A DNA stretch of 64,000 nt from a virus, in the IMG/VR virus record IMGVR_UViG_3300031997_000620, positions 1 through 64,000 of that record; one strand, 5' to 3'. The notes below the pieces were generated by a model. That model searched no databases. It saw only the letters and a program-made list of their open reading frames with translations, and had not been told where the DNA came from. How positions within the stretch are numbered: position 1 is the stretch's first letter; every line of letters starts with the position of its first letter. Made by a program: the position numbers and the translations under genes. Of the stretch, positions 39,757-49,321 are shown in pieces.

Positions 39757-42700
39757 CTACTTGTATAGGTGCTTTGTTTTCTTTTCATTCGCAGCGCGAA
39801 TGCGACGTTCTTTGTCGATTGCAGACATGATGTCACGGCGCGACCCAGATCTCATCTCTGTTGCATGCTTTGATGCTAGGTTGAATCGGGCCTGTAATTC
39901 TTCCGCACTCATGCCTCTAAGCCCAGGGTGGTTCCCGAAGCTTTTCAAGTATCTTCCCATCCATTCGGAAAACTTTGCTTGAGCAACGCCAGGATCAGCA
40001 GCGTACTGCCGTGTGAAGGTTGAGAAAGCTTTCTCGGTTAGTTGAGTTACGGTATCCCAATCATTGTTTTGAGCAAAATAGCTGATCTGCTTGCCGTAGT
40101 AACCTCTAACTTTGCTGAGAGCTTCTTCTTGGCGACCCTCGTTCATGAGTCTAGTTTCAGGGCGAACTGCATAGCTCTGCCACAAACCATTGGTATTGTT
40201 CATTAGGAAGTCAAAGTTCATGTTGCCCGGCTCGCCTGTCTGGGTGTCTACCGCCATGCCAGTATCACTTAGGAACCGTGAAGCATTGGTAACGTCCCCC
40301 GGAATACCTTGTCCACCGACTAGCATTTGAGTAATCGGCTGATCCGGAGTCGTTACCTTAAAGCCATACTTTTGCATAAACGGTGGCATAAACATCCCAA
40401 TTGTTCCAGCAAACATCTTGCCCAGAAGGTCTCCAGTGCCTTCGTTTGGAATCTCCTGACCGAAAGCCGTCCTGCCGCCCATAATTTCGATTGCGGGTCG
40501 CAAGATTGCTAGAGGCTCAACTGGGAGTTGTGCCATCGTCCCAGGAAGATCCCAAACATACTCCGGAGAGTTGCTTGCCGGGGTCATGGCTGACCAAGGT
40601 AGCCATCGCATAATGGCCCCTCTAACCTGATCTCCACTTTCTCGATCTTCCTTTAGAGCGTCACCCATGAATCCAACAGCTCCACCCACAATACCGCCTA
40701 GCAAAGCGCCAGGAGAGCCCCCTGCAATGGCTCCGACCCCAGCCCCCACCCCAGCCCCTACCGAGGCAGGAACGGGCAAGGCAGCGCCAGCAGCGGCTCC
40801 GAGGAGCCCTCCTCCGACGCCTCCAAGGGCTGTTCCAACGGCTCCACCAGCAGCCGCCATACCAGCACGAGCACCCATCTCACTACCTTGTGCATTAGTC
40901 GTAACGGTTGTTGCAGTCTGTGCCCAAGTCGGAAGCGCCCGAGCCTGCTCTTTTGCTTCATCATATGTTGAGGGGCCAAGGCCGGTAGCCGCAAACCCTG
41001 CCTGTATGATCCCCGGAGCATGGAGCCAGGGCAGGACAGCCAAGGGGTGGTCATTAATGTTGTTTTTCATAATCCGAGTAGCTTCTGCCGGGAAGGTGGC
41101 CCAGGGGAAGTAGACCTTTCGGCCAGCCTGGATGGATGATCCGACGGTAGAGTATACCGGAAGTCTACGTCCAACTTCAAGAACTGCCCATTCTTTGCTC
41201 ATACCCTGTGCCCGCAGGTCGAGATAGTAGGCAAGCTTGGGAACTACGTCTTCTCCCAGGTAGGCTTTCGTCATGTAATCGAAAGTTTTCTGGGTGAACT
41301 TGTTCATGTTTTTCATCTTTAGCATGCCTTCGGCCACGGCCGCCGCCGCGGAGCCCTTTTTTGCTCTATCAAGGAAGGACTGGACAACGGCTAGACCTTC
41401 GGCATGTAGGAATGCGGATTCTTCTCCGATTACGTCCTTAACCATCGGGTCAAGGAACTCATCGTTTAGATCAAACGTCTTTCCTCTTACCTTGATTCGC
41501 CCTAGGTCTACCCCCTTGAGTCTCCGAGTAACCGGATCGAAAAGAGTCTCCGCTTTCTTGCCTGCGGCAACAAGCCCGTCATGTGCGTTAGCCCATTTAA
41601 TGAATGCCCCGGTAACCCCGTGCATGGTTTCCAAGTTCCTCGGGGCCATCGGATTGTATCCGGCCATCCCAAGGAAAGCGAAGTTACCAAACAGGTTATT
41701 CAAATGGGTAGGGATGTTGAATACTGTCTTTGCAGTCTTGTGAATAACCGTAAGCAACTGCACTAGGCTGCCAACATTCTGGGTCTGCTCGAAAAGCCCA
41801 CCCTGACCGAACATGGCCTCGTAATGTGCCTTATGAATGAACGGGAGCTGTTCACCATCACCGATAGTGTGCCCTGCGGTTTTTAGCATTCTTCGCATCG
41901 TTGATTCTACTTCAGGCACCCCATTGCGAAGTTTGCTAAGGCTAACCCAGCCTTTCTCTTCAGCTTTTGCGGCACTACCGAAAGCAGTAACTACGTCCGC
42001 TTCAGACTTGCCAAACTTCATAGCATGATCGCGGATGAATTTGAAGTTGTTCAACAGCAGTCGGTCGGTTACATACCCGCCAAACGTAAGCTTTTCCGGC
42101 GCAGTCAGAAGCTCGCCTTTGAACAGGCGATCTGCTACATCACCGATTTCTGAAGCACGATGCCGAATTTGGGGGGCGTCTAGCCTAGGGAAGTTAAATG
42201 CTTTGAAAACACGCTGAGCAGGCTCGCCAGCAACCCTCTTAACCGCGCCCCCTGTAATCGGGATAGCAATTGATCTAGTGGAAGCCAGGTCTACAGGAGT
42301 TTTCGTACCAAAAGCCGGAAGGTGGATTTCCCCAATACGATCACGCATCTCCTGAGTTACGAACCCTTCTCTAAGAGCCTCATCTTGGTGGGTCTTCATG
42401 GCATCATACATACCATCTGCCCAAGTCTGTTCTGCGGGGGTAAGCTTAAGCGCATTCTTTGCAGAAACCAACTCATGAGCGGCCATGCCAGGATTAGCAC
42501 GCATAATCACTGCATCCAGATCAATTGCTTTACTGGATTTCATCATCAAATTAGCATAGATTGCAGTCCCGCGAGCGTCCTCCGGAATGTCTACGAAGAA
42601 ACGACCTAGCTTTTCATTCTTCCACAGTTTGTCTAGGTTATCGACAAACTCCTTCTTCACTGCCCCGTTTTTAGAGATACTGTCGATTTGCTCGAAGTAA

Positions 42701-43611
42701 CTATTGGTAAACCGCTTATCAAACTGCCACTTCAGTTTGTCAACGTGCCCCATTATTGCACCGCTCGGAAGGGGCATGCCTACTTCAAGGTTGCCTTCCA
42801 TCTCAGCGATTTTTTTAGCTTCGAAATCAAGGTGCTTCGAGCGAGCATAGTCATTTGTTCTAACCATGCGAAGGAAAGTGTCTGAAACCTCTGCTTCAGG
42901 GGTTGCAGCATCAATGGCCCCAAGCTTCTTCCATTTCATAATTTCTTCAGCACGGGGACCAAACTTACCTAGCATAGAGCCTGCCCTACCAAACTTGACG
43001 CTAGTTTGGACAGCCTTCATAGCCGGGAAAGCAATCGTCCCAACGAGGGAGGCCGTTGCTAGGAGATTTACCCATACAGGCTCTTCTGCCCACTGCTTTC
43101 TAGCAATCTCCCAATCCCAAGCAAGCCCGTTATTGTCAAGCTTTGCGCCAACAATTGCCATCTCATCCCCAACTAGGAAATTGACAATATCGGTGATTCC
43201 CGTCTCGTTACGCAACTTCGGAGCTTCCAAAAGCTTGAAAGCGGGGTCCATAAGAGCTTCGCGATCGGCTGATAGAGAGCCAGGGCTGGGGTCTGTGCGC
43301 AGCAAAGAGTGAGCCGCTTTCAGGTCTTCTACCGGAGCACCCGCTGCTTCCATCATACGAATGACACTAGCTTCTTCCTCCGGAGTTCCTGTTTCTTCCG
43401 GGGTTAGAAGACTCGGCTTCTTCTGCGCGTCTTTAATTGATTGAACTCTCCCAAGCTTTCTTTCAAGCCCGGCGACGCCCCTCTGAACGGCTCCAGGGGT
43501 TTCTTGTGAGGCAGCTTCTTCTTCCGCAGGCTGACTTAGCAGTCCGCTAGGAGAAGTCTGAGTGTCCTCTTCTTCGGCAAAGTTAGCAATCGGGTCAGAT
43601 AGTTTTGACAT
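39757..43611 (-). CDS. Large internal virion (ejection) protein, gp16-like by position
   Basis: 1284 residues, close to T7 gp16 (1318), and last in the gp14-gp15-gp16 order. The N-terminal 90 residues are disordered and acidic. The middle is helical, with a segment FPWATFPAEATRIMKNNI. A long glycine-zipper hydrophobic stretch near residue 900-985 (GGVGGGLLGAAAGAALPVPA... GIVGGAVGFMGDAL) could insert in or span the host membrane during DNA ejection. I see no clear transglycosylase domain. The assignment rests on position and architecture, not on a direct family match. Confidence 0.7.
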   Translation of the reverse strand: MSKLSDPIANFAEEEDTQTSPSGLLSQPAEEEAASQETPGAVQRGVAGLERKLGRVQSIKDAQKKPSLLTPEETGTPEEEASVIRMMEAAGAPVEDLKAAHSLLRTDPSPGSLSADREALMDPAFKLLEAPKLRNETGITDIVNFLVGDEMAIVGAKLDNNGLAWDWEIARKQWAEEPVWVNLLATASLVGTIAFPAMKAVQTSVKFGRAGSMLGKFGPRAEEIMKWKKLGAIDAATPEAEVSDTFLRMVRTNDYARSKHLDFEAKKIAEMEGNLEVGMPLPSGAIMGHVDKLKWQFDKRFTNSYFEQIDSISKNGAVKKEFVDNLDKLWKNEKLGRFFVDIPEDARGTAIYANLMMKSSKAIDLDAVIMRANPGMAAHELVSAKNALKLTPAEQTWADGMYDAMKTHQDEALREGFVTQEMRDRIGEIHLPAFGTKTPVDLASTRSIAIPITGGAVKRVAGEPAQRVFKAFNFPRLDAPQIRHRASEIGDVADRLFKGELLTAPEKLTFGGYVTDRLLLNNFKFIRDHAMKFGKSEADVVTAFGSAAKAEEKGWVSLSKLRNGVPEVESTMRRMLKTAGHTIGDGEQLPFIHKAHYEAMFGQGGLFEQTQNVGSLVQLLTVIHKTAKTVFNIPTHLNNLFGNFAFLGMAGYNPMAPRNLETMHGVTGAFIKWANAHDGLVAAGKKAETLFDPVTRRLKGVDLGRIKVRGKTFDLNDEFLDPMVKDVIGEESAFLHAEGLAVVQSFLDRAKKGSAAAAVAEGMLKMKNMNKFTQKTFDYMTKAYLGEDVVPKLAYYLDLRAQGMSKEWAVLEVGRRLPVYSTVGSSIQAGRKVYFPWATFPAEATRIMKNNINDHPLAVLPWLHAPGIIQAGFAATGLGPSTYDEAKEQARALPTWAQTATTVTTNAQGSEMGARAGMAAAGGAVGTALGGVGGGLLGAAAGAALPVPASVGAGVGAGVGAIAGGSPGALLGGIVGGAVGFMGDALKEDRESGDQVRGAIMRWLPWSAMTPASNSPEYVWDLPGTMAQLPVEPLAILRPAIEIMGGRTAFGQEIPNEGTGDLLGKMFAGTIGMFMPPFMQKYGFKVTTPDQPITQMLVGGQGIPGDVTNASRFLSDTGMAVDTQTGEPGNMNFDFLMNNTNGLWQSYAVRPETRLMNEGRQEEALSKVRGYYGKQISYFAQNNDWDTVTQLTEKAFSTFTRQYAADPGVAQAKFSEWMGRYLKSFGNHPGLRGMSAEELQARFNLASKHATEMRSGSRRDIMSAIDKERRIRAANEKKTKHLYK

Positions 43612-43614
43612 TAC

Positions 43615-45048
43615 TTATTTTCCTAGGAGTGATTTAACCGTATCGTACCCAATGTCTTGAACTGACATATTCGCCCGCTTTACTCTTCCAAGGATGCCCG
43701 TGCCCCCACCATACTCATCAGCCAAGTAATCACTACGGCCCCAGTTATCATTAAAGTAATCCATCATCTCTTTTGAAAGACGACTCTTGGTTTCCGCATT
43801 ACCCTTGAAGTCAGCAACCATATCATTGACTTCCCCATCAATTTCCTCTTTGATCTTTGCCTTTAGTTCGCGGATCGTCTTAAAGGTGCCCGTCCGTGCA
43901 AGTTCTTCGGCTTTCCGAATGATAAGCCCCTCACCTAGTCCGGTCACATTGTTTTCTTTATCACCTTCAACGAGAGTCTTAAGTTCGGTTTTGGAATACT
44001 GCTTCGCAATAGACTGTGAAGTTGTAGGAGTTTCTTCTCCAAGTAGGCCGGAAGAAACTCTGGTATTGTGCGTCAGGACCGCAGCATACGCATCAGCAGG
44101 AAGGATATCCTGCAAGGCTGCTGCCACTGCTTCTTTGCGAATCGTCGGAGCGGCCATTCTGACCTTATTATCAATAGCCTCTGTGTCCCCCTTTAGGGAA
44201 GGATCTTGCTGGACAAGTCTTTCCCTCAATCGTGCTTCCGCAGATTGTGCGTAGGGCAGGAGCATCTTCTGGCCTTCGGGGTCTACAAGAAGCCAGTTAT
44301 TCAACTTACCAGCAGGGACATTTGCCAGGTTGTTTCCTATTTCGCCTTCTTGTTCTTTTCCAGCTCTCGCTTTTAGAAGACTAGCATTAGCTTGAGATTC
44401 ACCAATCTGGGCCTGCTTAGCCTGAATGTTAACTTGTTTTTCCTGCTTACCAAGTTCTAGCATATCAGGGCTAGACTCATACTGTGCCTTCTGGAGAGTT
44501 AGATGCGATTGAGCATCTCCGAGCACGTCTTTGTAACTGCCAAGCATGCTAGACATCCATTGGGCTCTTTGCTGCATGAGCTTGTTTGACATGTCCCCGA
44601 TTAGGGGGTTATTGCCAAACTTCGCAGCGTTTTGCATAAACTGAACGTCAAGCTGCTGAACCTTAGACATAAGATCTTGAATCCCCTGATTGCGGGCTTG
44701 CATGCCTGTCTCACTAAAGTCCGAACCAAGGGTGGCTTCCCCTTCTTGGTGTTGTGCCATAAGTTGCTGTGCGGCGGTTTGGTATTGTTGTCCGTAGGTC
44801 TGTTGGAAATTTTCATACTCCGACTTCCAAAATCGCTGGTGCATAAGATCTGTGGTAGCCGCAGTCATGTCCACAATTGCCTGACCCATAGCAGGGCTAT
44901 CAAAGTTTTCTGCTACGAATTCACCAAGGATGCTTGCCCCTGACTTCATCATCGCACTGCCGAAGTCTCGCCGCGCGTTGCCAAATCCGGGGGTTCCCCC
45001 TTCTACCTGAGGGGGGTTGTTAATCGGAGTAGGAGCTTCTTGTGCCAT
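43615..45048 (-). CDS. Internal virion protein, gp15-like by position
   Basis: 477 residues, Gln- and Ala-rich and mostly helical (YENFQQTYGQQYQTAAQQLM; KQEKQVNIQAKQAQIGESQA). It has no transmembrane segment. Its position between a short membrane-segment protein and a very large one mirrors T7 gp14-gp15-gp16, whose products form the ejection channel. The family is not directly recognisable. Confidence 0.65.
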   Translation of the reverse strand: MAQEAPTPINNPPQVEGGTPGFGNARRDFGSAMMKSGASILGEFVAENFDSPAMGQAIVDMTAATTDLMHQRFWKSEYENFQQTYGQQYQTAAQQLMAQHQEGEATLGSDFSETGMQARNQGIQDLMSKVQQLDVQFMQNAAKFGNNPLIGDMSNKLMQQRAQWMSSMLGSYKDVLGDAQSHLTLQKAQYESSPDMLELGKQEKQVNIQAKQAQIGESQANASLLKARAGKEQEGEIGNNLANVPAGKLNNWLLVDPEGQKMLLPYAQSAEARLRERLVQQDPSLKGDTEAIDNKVRMAAPTIRKEAVAAALQDILPADAYAAVLTHNTRVSSGLLGEETPTTSQSIAKQYSKTELKTLVEGDKENNVTGLGEGLIIRKAEELARTGTFKTIRELKAKIKEEIDGEVNDMVADFKGNAETKSRLSKEMMDYFNDNWGRSDYLADEYGGGTGILGRVKRANMSVQDIGYDTVKSLLGK

Positions 45049-46230
45049 TTATGCACCACCCGCGTTAAACTTCAGACCGCCACTAGAGTTAAAGTAGTTT
45101 GAACCTACAGAGGGGTTGCCCGGAGTACCCGGAACATCACTATAGTTAACGGGGGCTGAACCACCTCCAGCGGGGTTTTGGGATAGAAGACTGTTAGCTC
45201 CTTGAGATTCTTGTGAGGGGCCACCATATCCCATCATATTTTTACCTGCATCCATCAAACCCCCCCCTGCTCCACCCGTGTATGCTGAGAGCGCACCACC
45301 AGCAACCATCATGACGCCCCCGACAATCATTTCCCAAAGGGCTTTCTTCTTGTTATCCATTGTGATCTTGTATGACTGCATTTGATAGTTAACTGCATGG
45401 GGAATAGTAGTTTCCACCATAAATTGACTTGCGGAATTCATTGCAGACGTATATTGCGCAACTCCTAGCCCATTTGTAAAAGCCTGTGCAGCATTAACGG
45501 TAGTTCTCTGGTAGTCACGAATCCACGATTCGAATTGTAGATTTGCCTGCCACATTTGCTGGCCGACTTGGCGGTTCGTCATTTCGATTGCTGTCATATT
45601 CTGGGCATCAGCCATTGCTGCCCTCCGAGCGGTGCCACCTTTTGCCATTCCGTTTTTAATCATTCTTTGTGATTCCCGAAGAGTCTCCGCACCTGACTCA
45701 ATAATGGGGTTCTTAATGGACTGCTCCATCGATTGACGGAAGGGGCTCGTGGGGTCTGTAAGCCCTTGCGCCTCTGCTACTTGCCGAGAAATGATCTGAG
45801 CTACGGGCATCTGGGAAACTACTTGAGCAAACTTTTCCGGATTTAGGAAGGATGAGGTAGACTGCTGTCCCTCTCCCATAACATTTGCGCCTTTGGGGCC
45901 TGCGGACTGGTCCGAATATGCTCCGGTTTTAGTATCAAACATGCTCCCAGCTTTGTAGTTTAAGCCCCCTCCCAACAGGCCGCTAGCACCAGCAGAAGTG
46001 CCTCCTGCCCCATAAGCTGATGTTACTCCACCATACCCAGGCTGTGCAGCCCCACCTACCGGAGAAGAGTATGTTCCCGGTTGACCGAGCATCCCCAGAA
46101 CTGCCGTGTTGGATTCGAAGGCATTTTGATTCCGGGTGAACATGTCTTGAGTTGATTCAAAGGACTTTTGCTTTGCATACTCCATCATCCCCTTGGCTTG
46201 GGATATCGCTTTCTTAGAAGATTTACCCAT
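45049..46230 (-). CDS. Internal virion protein with membrane segment, gp14-like by position
   Basis: 393 residues. The Gly/Ser-rich N-terminal third is followed by helices (ISRQVAEAQG... AMADAQNMTAIEMTNRQ) and one glycine-zipper hydrophobic segment near residue 300-325 (MIVGGVMMVAGGALSAYTGG). T7 gp14 forms the outer-membrane pore of the ejection machine, and this protein fits that role by order and membrane segment. A late-type promoter motif lies 30 bases before its start. Confidence 0.65.
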   Translation of the reverse strand: MGKSSKKAISQAKGMMEYAKQKSFESTQDMFTRNQNAFESNTAVLGMLGQPGTYSSPVGGAAQPGYGGVTSAYGAGGTSAGASGLLGGGLNYKAGSMFDTKTGAYSDQSAGPKGANVMGEGQQSTSSFLNPEKFAQVVSQMPVAQIISRQVAEAQGLTDPTSPFRQSMEQSIKNPIIESGAETLRESQRMIKNGMAKGGTARRAAMADAQNMTAIEMTNRQVGQQMWQANLQFESWIRDYQRTTVNAAQAFTNGLGVAQYTSAMNSASQFMVETTIPHAVNYQMQSYKITMDNKKKALWEMIVGGVMMVAGGALSAYTGGAGGGLMDAGKNMMGYGGPSQESQGANSLLSQNPAGGGSAPVNYSDVPGTPGNPSVGSNYFNSSGGLKFNAGGA

Positions 46231-46260
46231 ATTTCGAATACTCCATGAAGATAGGCTAGT

Positions 46261-46274
46261 CCTATTAAATTATC
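46261..46274 (-). promoter_or_regulatory. Late-type promoter motif, copy 1
   Basis: On the - strand this reads GATAATTTAATAGG. It is one of five near-identical copies, each before a virion transcription unit. The bases just after it, ATAGG-ACTAG-CCTAT, can fold as a hairpin at the presumed transcript 5' end. It lies in the gap before the gp14-like gene. Confidence 0.65.
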
Positions 46275-46299
46275 ACCTTTTTGAGACTAATAAACATTC

Positions 46300-48426
46300 C
46301 TAGAACGGCGTGCTATCTGATCCTGCCCCTGCACTGGTCCCAGCAGGGTCCGTAGGACGATCATCTTTCAGCGATAGTGTTAATTGCGCCAAAGTTTTTG
46401 ATGAATTTTCAGTTAAACTAATAGGATACCCTCCTCCCAGGTCAGTACAAATATCTCCTTTATCAATAGGAGAAGGGTTTTGTCCAAAGACCCACCAATG
46501 AGCTAAACTCGCACCTTCAGTATAATCCCCACTAGATGTTCTTAAATCTTGCCCAGGAGTTTGGGATAAGTGTAGAATAGCTGCATCACTTAAAACTCCA
46601 TCCCACATGGCCGTCCAATACATTCTCATATTTTTAATAACTGAGTGTCCTAATCCATCACTATAGTCTGTTACATATCCAGTTGCAGCGGATATTGTTG
46701 TTGCTAAAGAATCAACAATCATATTGTCACTTGTGAACCCCGTCCCATACCCCGAAGGGACAACATTTCCATCTAAATATCCTAAATACTTACCTTTAGC
46801 CGCAGCCGGAACTGATGCACTCGGACCCATTTGCCTTGGAGTTAGGCGTTGTCCATTCCAAAAACCAGAACATTTATTCACTAACCCCTGAGCGAGTGGA
46901 GTAGTAGAAAACCAAGTCCATTGAGGCTGATCTTCAAGGTCAGAGTCATAAGTTGCCACAATAAAAATCCACTTTCCACTAGCTTTTACATACAAGTCAT
47001 CCTCAACTTCATTAGGCTGTCTATCTTGGAGCCAGCCATCTTTAAATGCACAGCTAAAAAGTTTTCTTGCAGAATCAGGTTTTCCACCTCCGGATGGAGA
47101 TATAGATCCTCCAACCATTGATATTTCTAGATTTTGTATACACCTACCATATGCAGGAATCCAAGTCGGATAAACTCCTTCTCCATATGTAAACCCTCCT
47201 CCTAAGGTATTTAGAGATATTAGAAAAGAACCTCTAGTTGCCTCTCCTAAAACTTTTGGCCCTCCAATGGGGTCACTAATAATTCCATAATATCCTAATC
47301 CTGACATTAAAAATGAAAAATTCCACGTTCCAGATTGATTAACAGGTATCCCAGCATAGATATTGCTAGTAGGTATTTTGATCCATGTCCCTATTGTAAA
47401 AGAACTTCCTGTACCAAGATCTATGCCTCGATTTGGAGCTGACCCTCCCGGCCCACTGTTAACATTTAAACCTGAGGTTGTTCCTAAATCAATTGAGTTT
47501 CCAGAAATAAAAGCTTCCTCACGGACAGTCGTAAGCGCAGCAGGAATCGACAATAGTGATAGATTAGTTTCCCCTGTGTCATCTTGAGAGTTTGTTATTG
47601 CCATGTAGAATTTCGGAACTGTCCCCGCGATTCCAGGCAAAGCTTCCACATAGAAAGGTTTAAACATCCAAGACAGAGGAGTCATTAACATTCCGCTTCT
47701 GGTGCCACCCGTGGGGGTTCGGTCTTCTCCAATAATTCCCGCATCATCTAGGTTTGAAAATAATGCTGTTTCTCGAAAACCAATAATTCTGCTCCACAGA
47801 GGGTACCACCCATTAATACGAAGATCCATGACAGGAACAGAATTTTGAAACGCATCAGTGAAGTTTCCTAAGTTTATCGAGCCCCATGCAAAGACCTTAT
47901 AGTGTGCGGGAGTAGCAATATCCTCAATGACAAGGTTTGATTTTTGGGTGGGGCCAACACCCGTGCCTTCCAGAAACATGACATCATCTAGAAGGGTGAA
48001 ATCAAGAACCGTCGAACTATAAGGAGAGGCGTAACCTTGTCGAGATACAGACCGGATTTTAACTCTAAATCTACCTGTCCCTCCGATATAGATTCTGTTT
48101 GTGAAACAGAATTTAACATCAGTCAAGTTTGTATCCTTATTCTTTACCTCTGCTTCATACATTTGCAAAACAGGGCTGTCTACCGGGTGCCATTCTATCT
48201 TTGCACTCTTGGGGCCGACCTTCACTGTTAGCCCTGTAGGCGGGGGCAGGATGGGAGAACGAATTAGAATTCTTCTACCAAGCACGCCAGGATTTGTAGG
48301 GGCTCTATTGTTAATAGCTCCGTCGGACAATTCTCCAATACGGCGGAGAAGATCTTTCTCAATGGGCATAAGCCCACGCATTTTACTAATGCGCTCAGTA
48401 AATCTGCTTTTCCTAGGGATGCCCAC
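46300..48426 (-). CDS. Tail fibre/receptor-binding protein with FnIII and lectin-like domains
   Basis: 708 residues, GTG start after GAGGAAG. The N-terminus (about 55-155) holds a fibronectin-III domain (PPPTGLTVKVGPKSAKIEW to FRVKIRSVSRQGYASPYSST). The C-terminal half contains a concanavalin/LamG-like lectin domain (GSSFTIGTWIKIPT; SGKWIFIVATYDSD; MRMYWTAMWDGVLSD). The combination suits a carbohydrate-binding appendage. It is the third of three adjacent FnIII proteins and the only one with the lectin end, so it is the best candidate for host recognition. Confidence 0.75.
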   Translation of the reverse strand: MGIPRKSRFTERISKMRGLMPIEKDLLRRIGELSDGAINNRAPTNPGVLGRRILIRSPILPPPTGLTVKVGPKSAKIEWHPVDSPVLQMYEAEVKNKDTNLTDVKFCFTNRIYIGGTGRFRVKIRSVSRQGYASPYSSTVLDFTLLDDVMFLEGTGVGPTQKSNLVIEDIATPAHYKVFAWGSINLGNFTDAFQNSVPVMDLRINGWYPLWSRIIGFRETALFSNLDDAGIIGEDRTPTGGTRSGMLMTPLSWMFKPFYVEALPGIAGTVPKFYMAITNSQDDTGETNLSLLSIPAALTTVREEAFISGNSIDLGTTSGLNVNSGPGGSAPNRGIDLGTGSSFTIGTWIKIPTSNIYAGIPVNQSGTWNFSFLMSGLGYYGIISDPIGGPKVLGEATRGSFLISLNTLGGGFTYGEGVYPTWIPAYGRCIQNLEISMVGGSISPSGGGKPDSARKLFSCAFKDGWLQDRQPNEVEDDLYVKASGKWIFIVATYDSDLEDQPQWTWFSTTPLAQGLVNKCSGFWNGQRLTPRQMGPSASVPAAAKGKYLGYLDGNVVPSGYGTGFTSDNMIVDSLATTISAATGYVTDYSDGLGHSVIKNMRMYWTAMWDGVLSDAAILHLSQTPGQDLRTSSGDYTEGASLAHWWVFGQNPSPIDKGDICTDLGGGYPISLTENSSKTLAQLTLSLKDDRPTDPAGTSAGAGSDSTPF

Positions 48427-49321
48427 TGGGATCTTCCTCTGTTAGCGTTGCTCCGCCGGTAGCAGCTTGTGCAGTCTGCGTACCTAATTCTAGGGCATTA
48501 AGATGTCCATATAAAATTACTGATGGATAAAATTTGTTAATCATAGAAGTATCATGTGCTTCAATGCTAATTTGCAAATTCTCATTTGCTGCCGGGTGTG
48601 GGATACAAACAGGTCCAATCTGATATGTTCCAAGATACCCGGAAGGGTTAACTCCTGCATGTACCGTTGTCGCAGAGGGAGTTACGCTTTTCAAGCTAAT
48701 GGTAAAAGTAGGAGTCCCAATAACTTCAAGGGCAGGGTTTCCATAAACCGATAAGTTTGCCCAAGCCATCGTGAATCCTGCCTCGTTAATGGGGATATAG
48801 TCAAACTCTGTTCCCGGTCCTCCCATGACTGTAAAAACAGTATTGTTATTTATGTCGAAGTAGAAAGTCTCTTGAACCCTACCTTTAATGGAAAATACAT
48901 AAGGGTCAATGATTACCGTCTCAGAAAATGGGCCTTGAGTTCCGTCTGATCTTAAACCACGAACTCTAACAAATGTTATAGTTGAAAGACCTTCAATGAT
49001 AGCAGATTGTCCAAAGGTTGAAGATGTAGTGAAAGATGAAAAATTGGGATGAGTAGAAATGTGAATTTCATAAATTGCTATTCTCTGGTCAGGAAGGGCC
49101 TCCCACTCTAGGAGTGCGCCTCGCACTACAGGGGTAGCTGTTACCACTGGAATTGACAAGTGCTGATTCGGCTTGCGTCTAAGGAACTCTAGAGAGGTGT
49201 TTAGATTTGTGATTTCATTTTGATCGTCCATCTCGGCCAAAGATCGTTCCATTTCACGTTGCTGGCCTGGGGTAAGGCCCGTAAATAGACGAGCAAATTG
49301 CCGGATAGTTTGTTTGCCCAT
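48413..49321 (-). CDS. FnIII-containing tail appendage protein
   Basis: 302 residues. A helical N-terminus (1-50) may anchor it to the tail. An FnIII domain at about 58-140 ends FVRVRGLRSDGTQGPFSET, followed by a beta-rich C-terminal domain of unknown fold. It overlaps the following fibre gene by 14 bases. It is probably a fibre subunit or adaptor. Confidence 0.7.
   Translation of the reverse strand: MGKQTIRQFARLFTGLTPGQQREMERSLAEMDDQNEITNLNTSLEFLRRKPNQHLSIPVVTATPVVRGALLEWEALPDQRIAIYEIHISTHPNFSSFTTSSTFGQSAIIEGLSTITFVRVRGLRSDGTQGPFSETVIIDPYVFSIKGRVQETFYFDINNNTVFTVMGGPGTEFDYIPINEAGFTMAWANLSVYGNPALEVIGTPTFTISLKSVTPSATTVHAGVNPSGYLGTYQIGPVCIPHPAANENLQISIEAHDTSMINKFYPSVILYGHLNALELGTQTAQAATGGATLTEEDPSGHP

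Noticed and set aside
39787-39804. Inverted repeat CATTCGC/GCGAATG near the convergent junction
   Set aside because: It lies within the coding end of the ejection protein gene and has no U-run on either strand.
40667-41113. Rightward Ala/Pro-rich ORF
   Set aside because: It is the complement of the glycine-zipper coding region of the large ejection protein and has no ribosome site.
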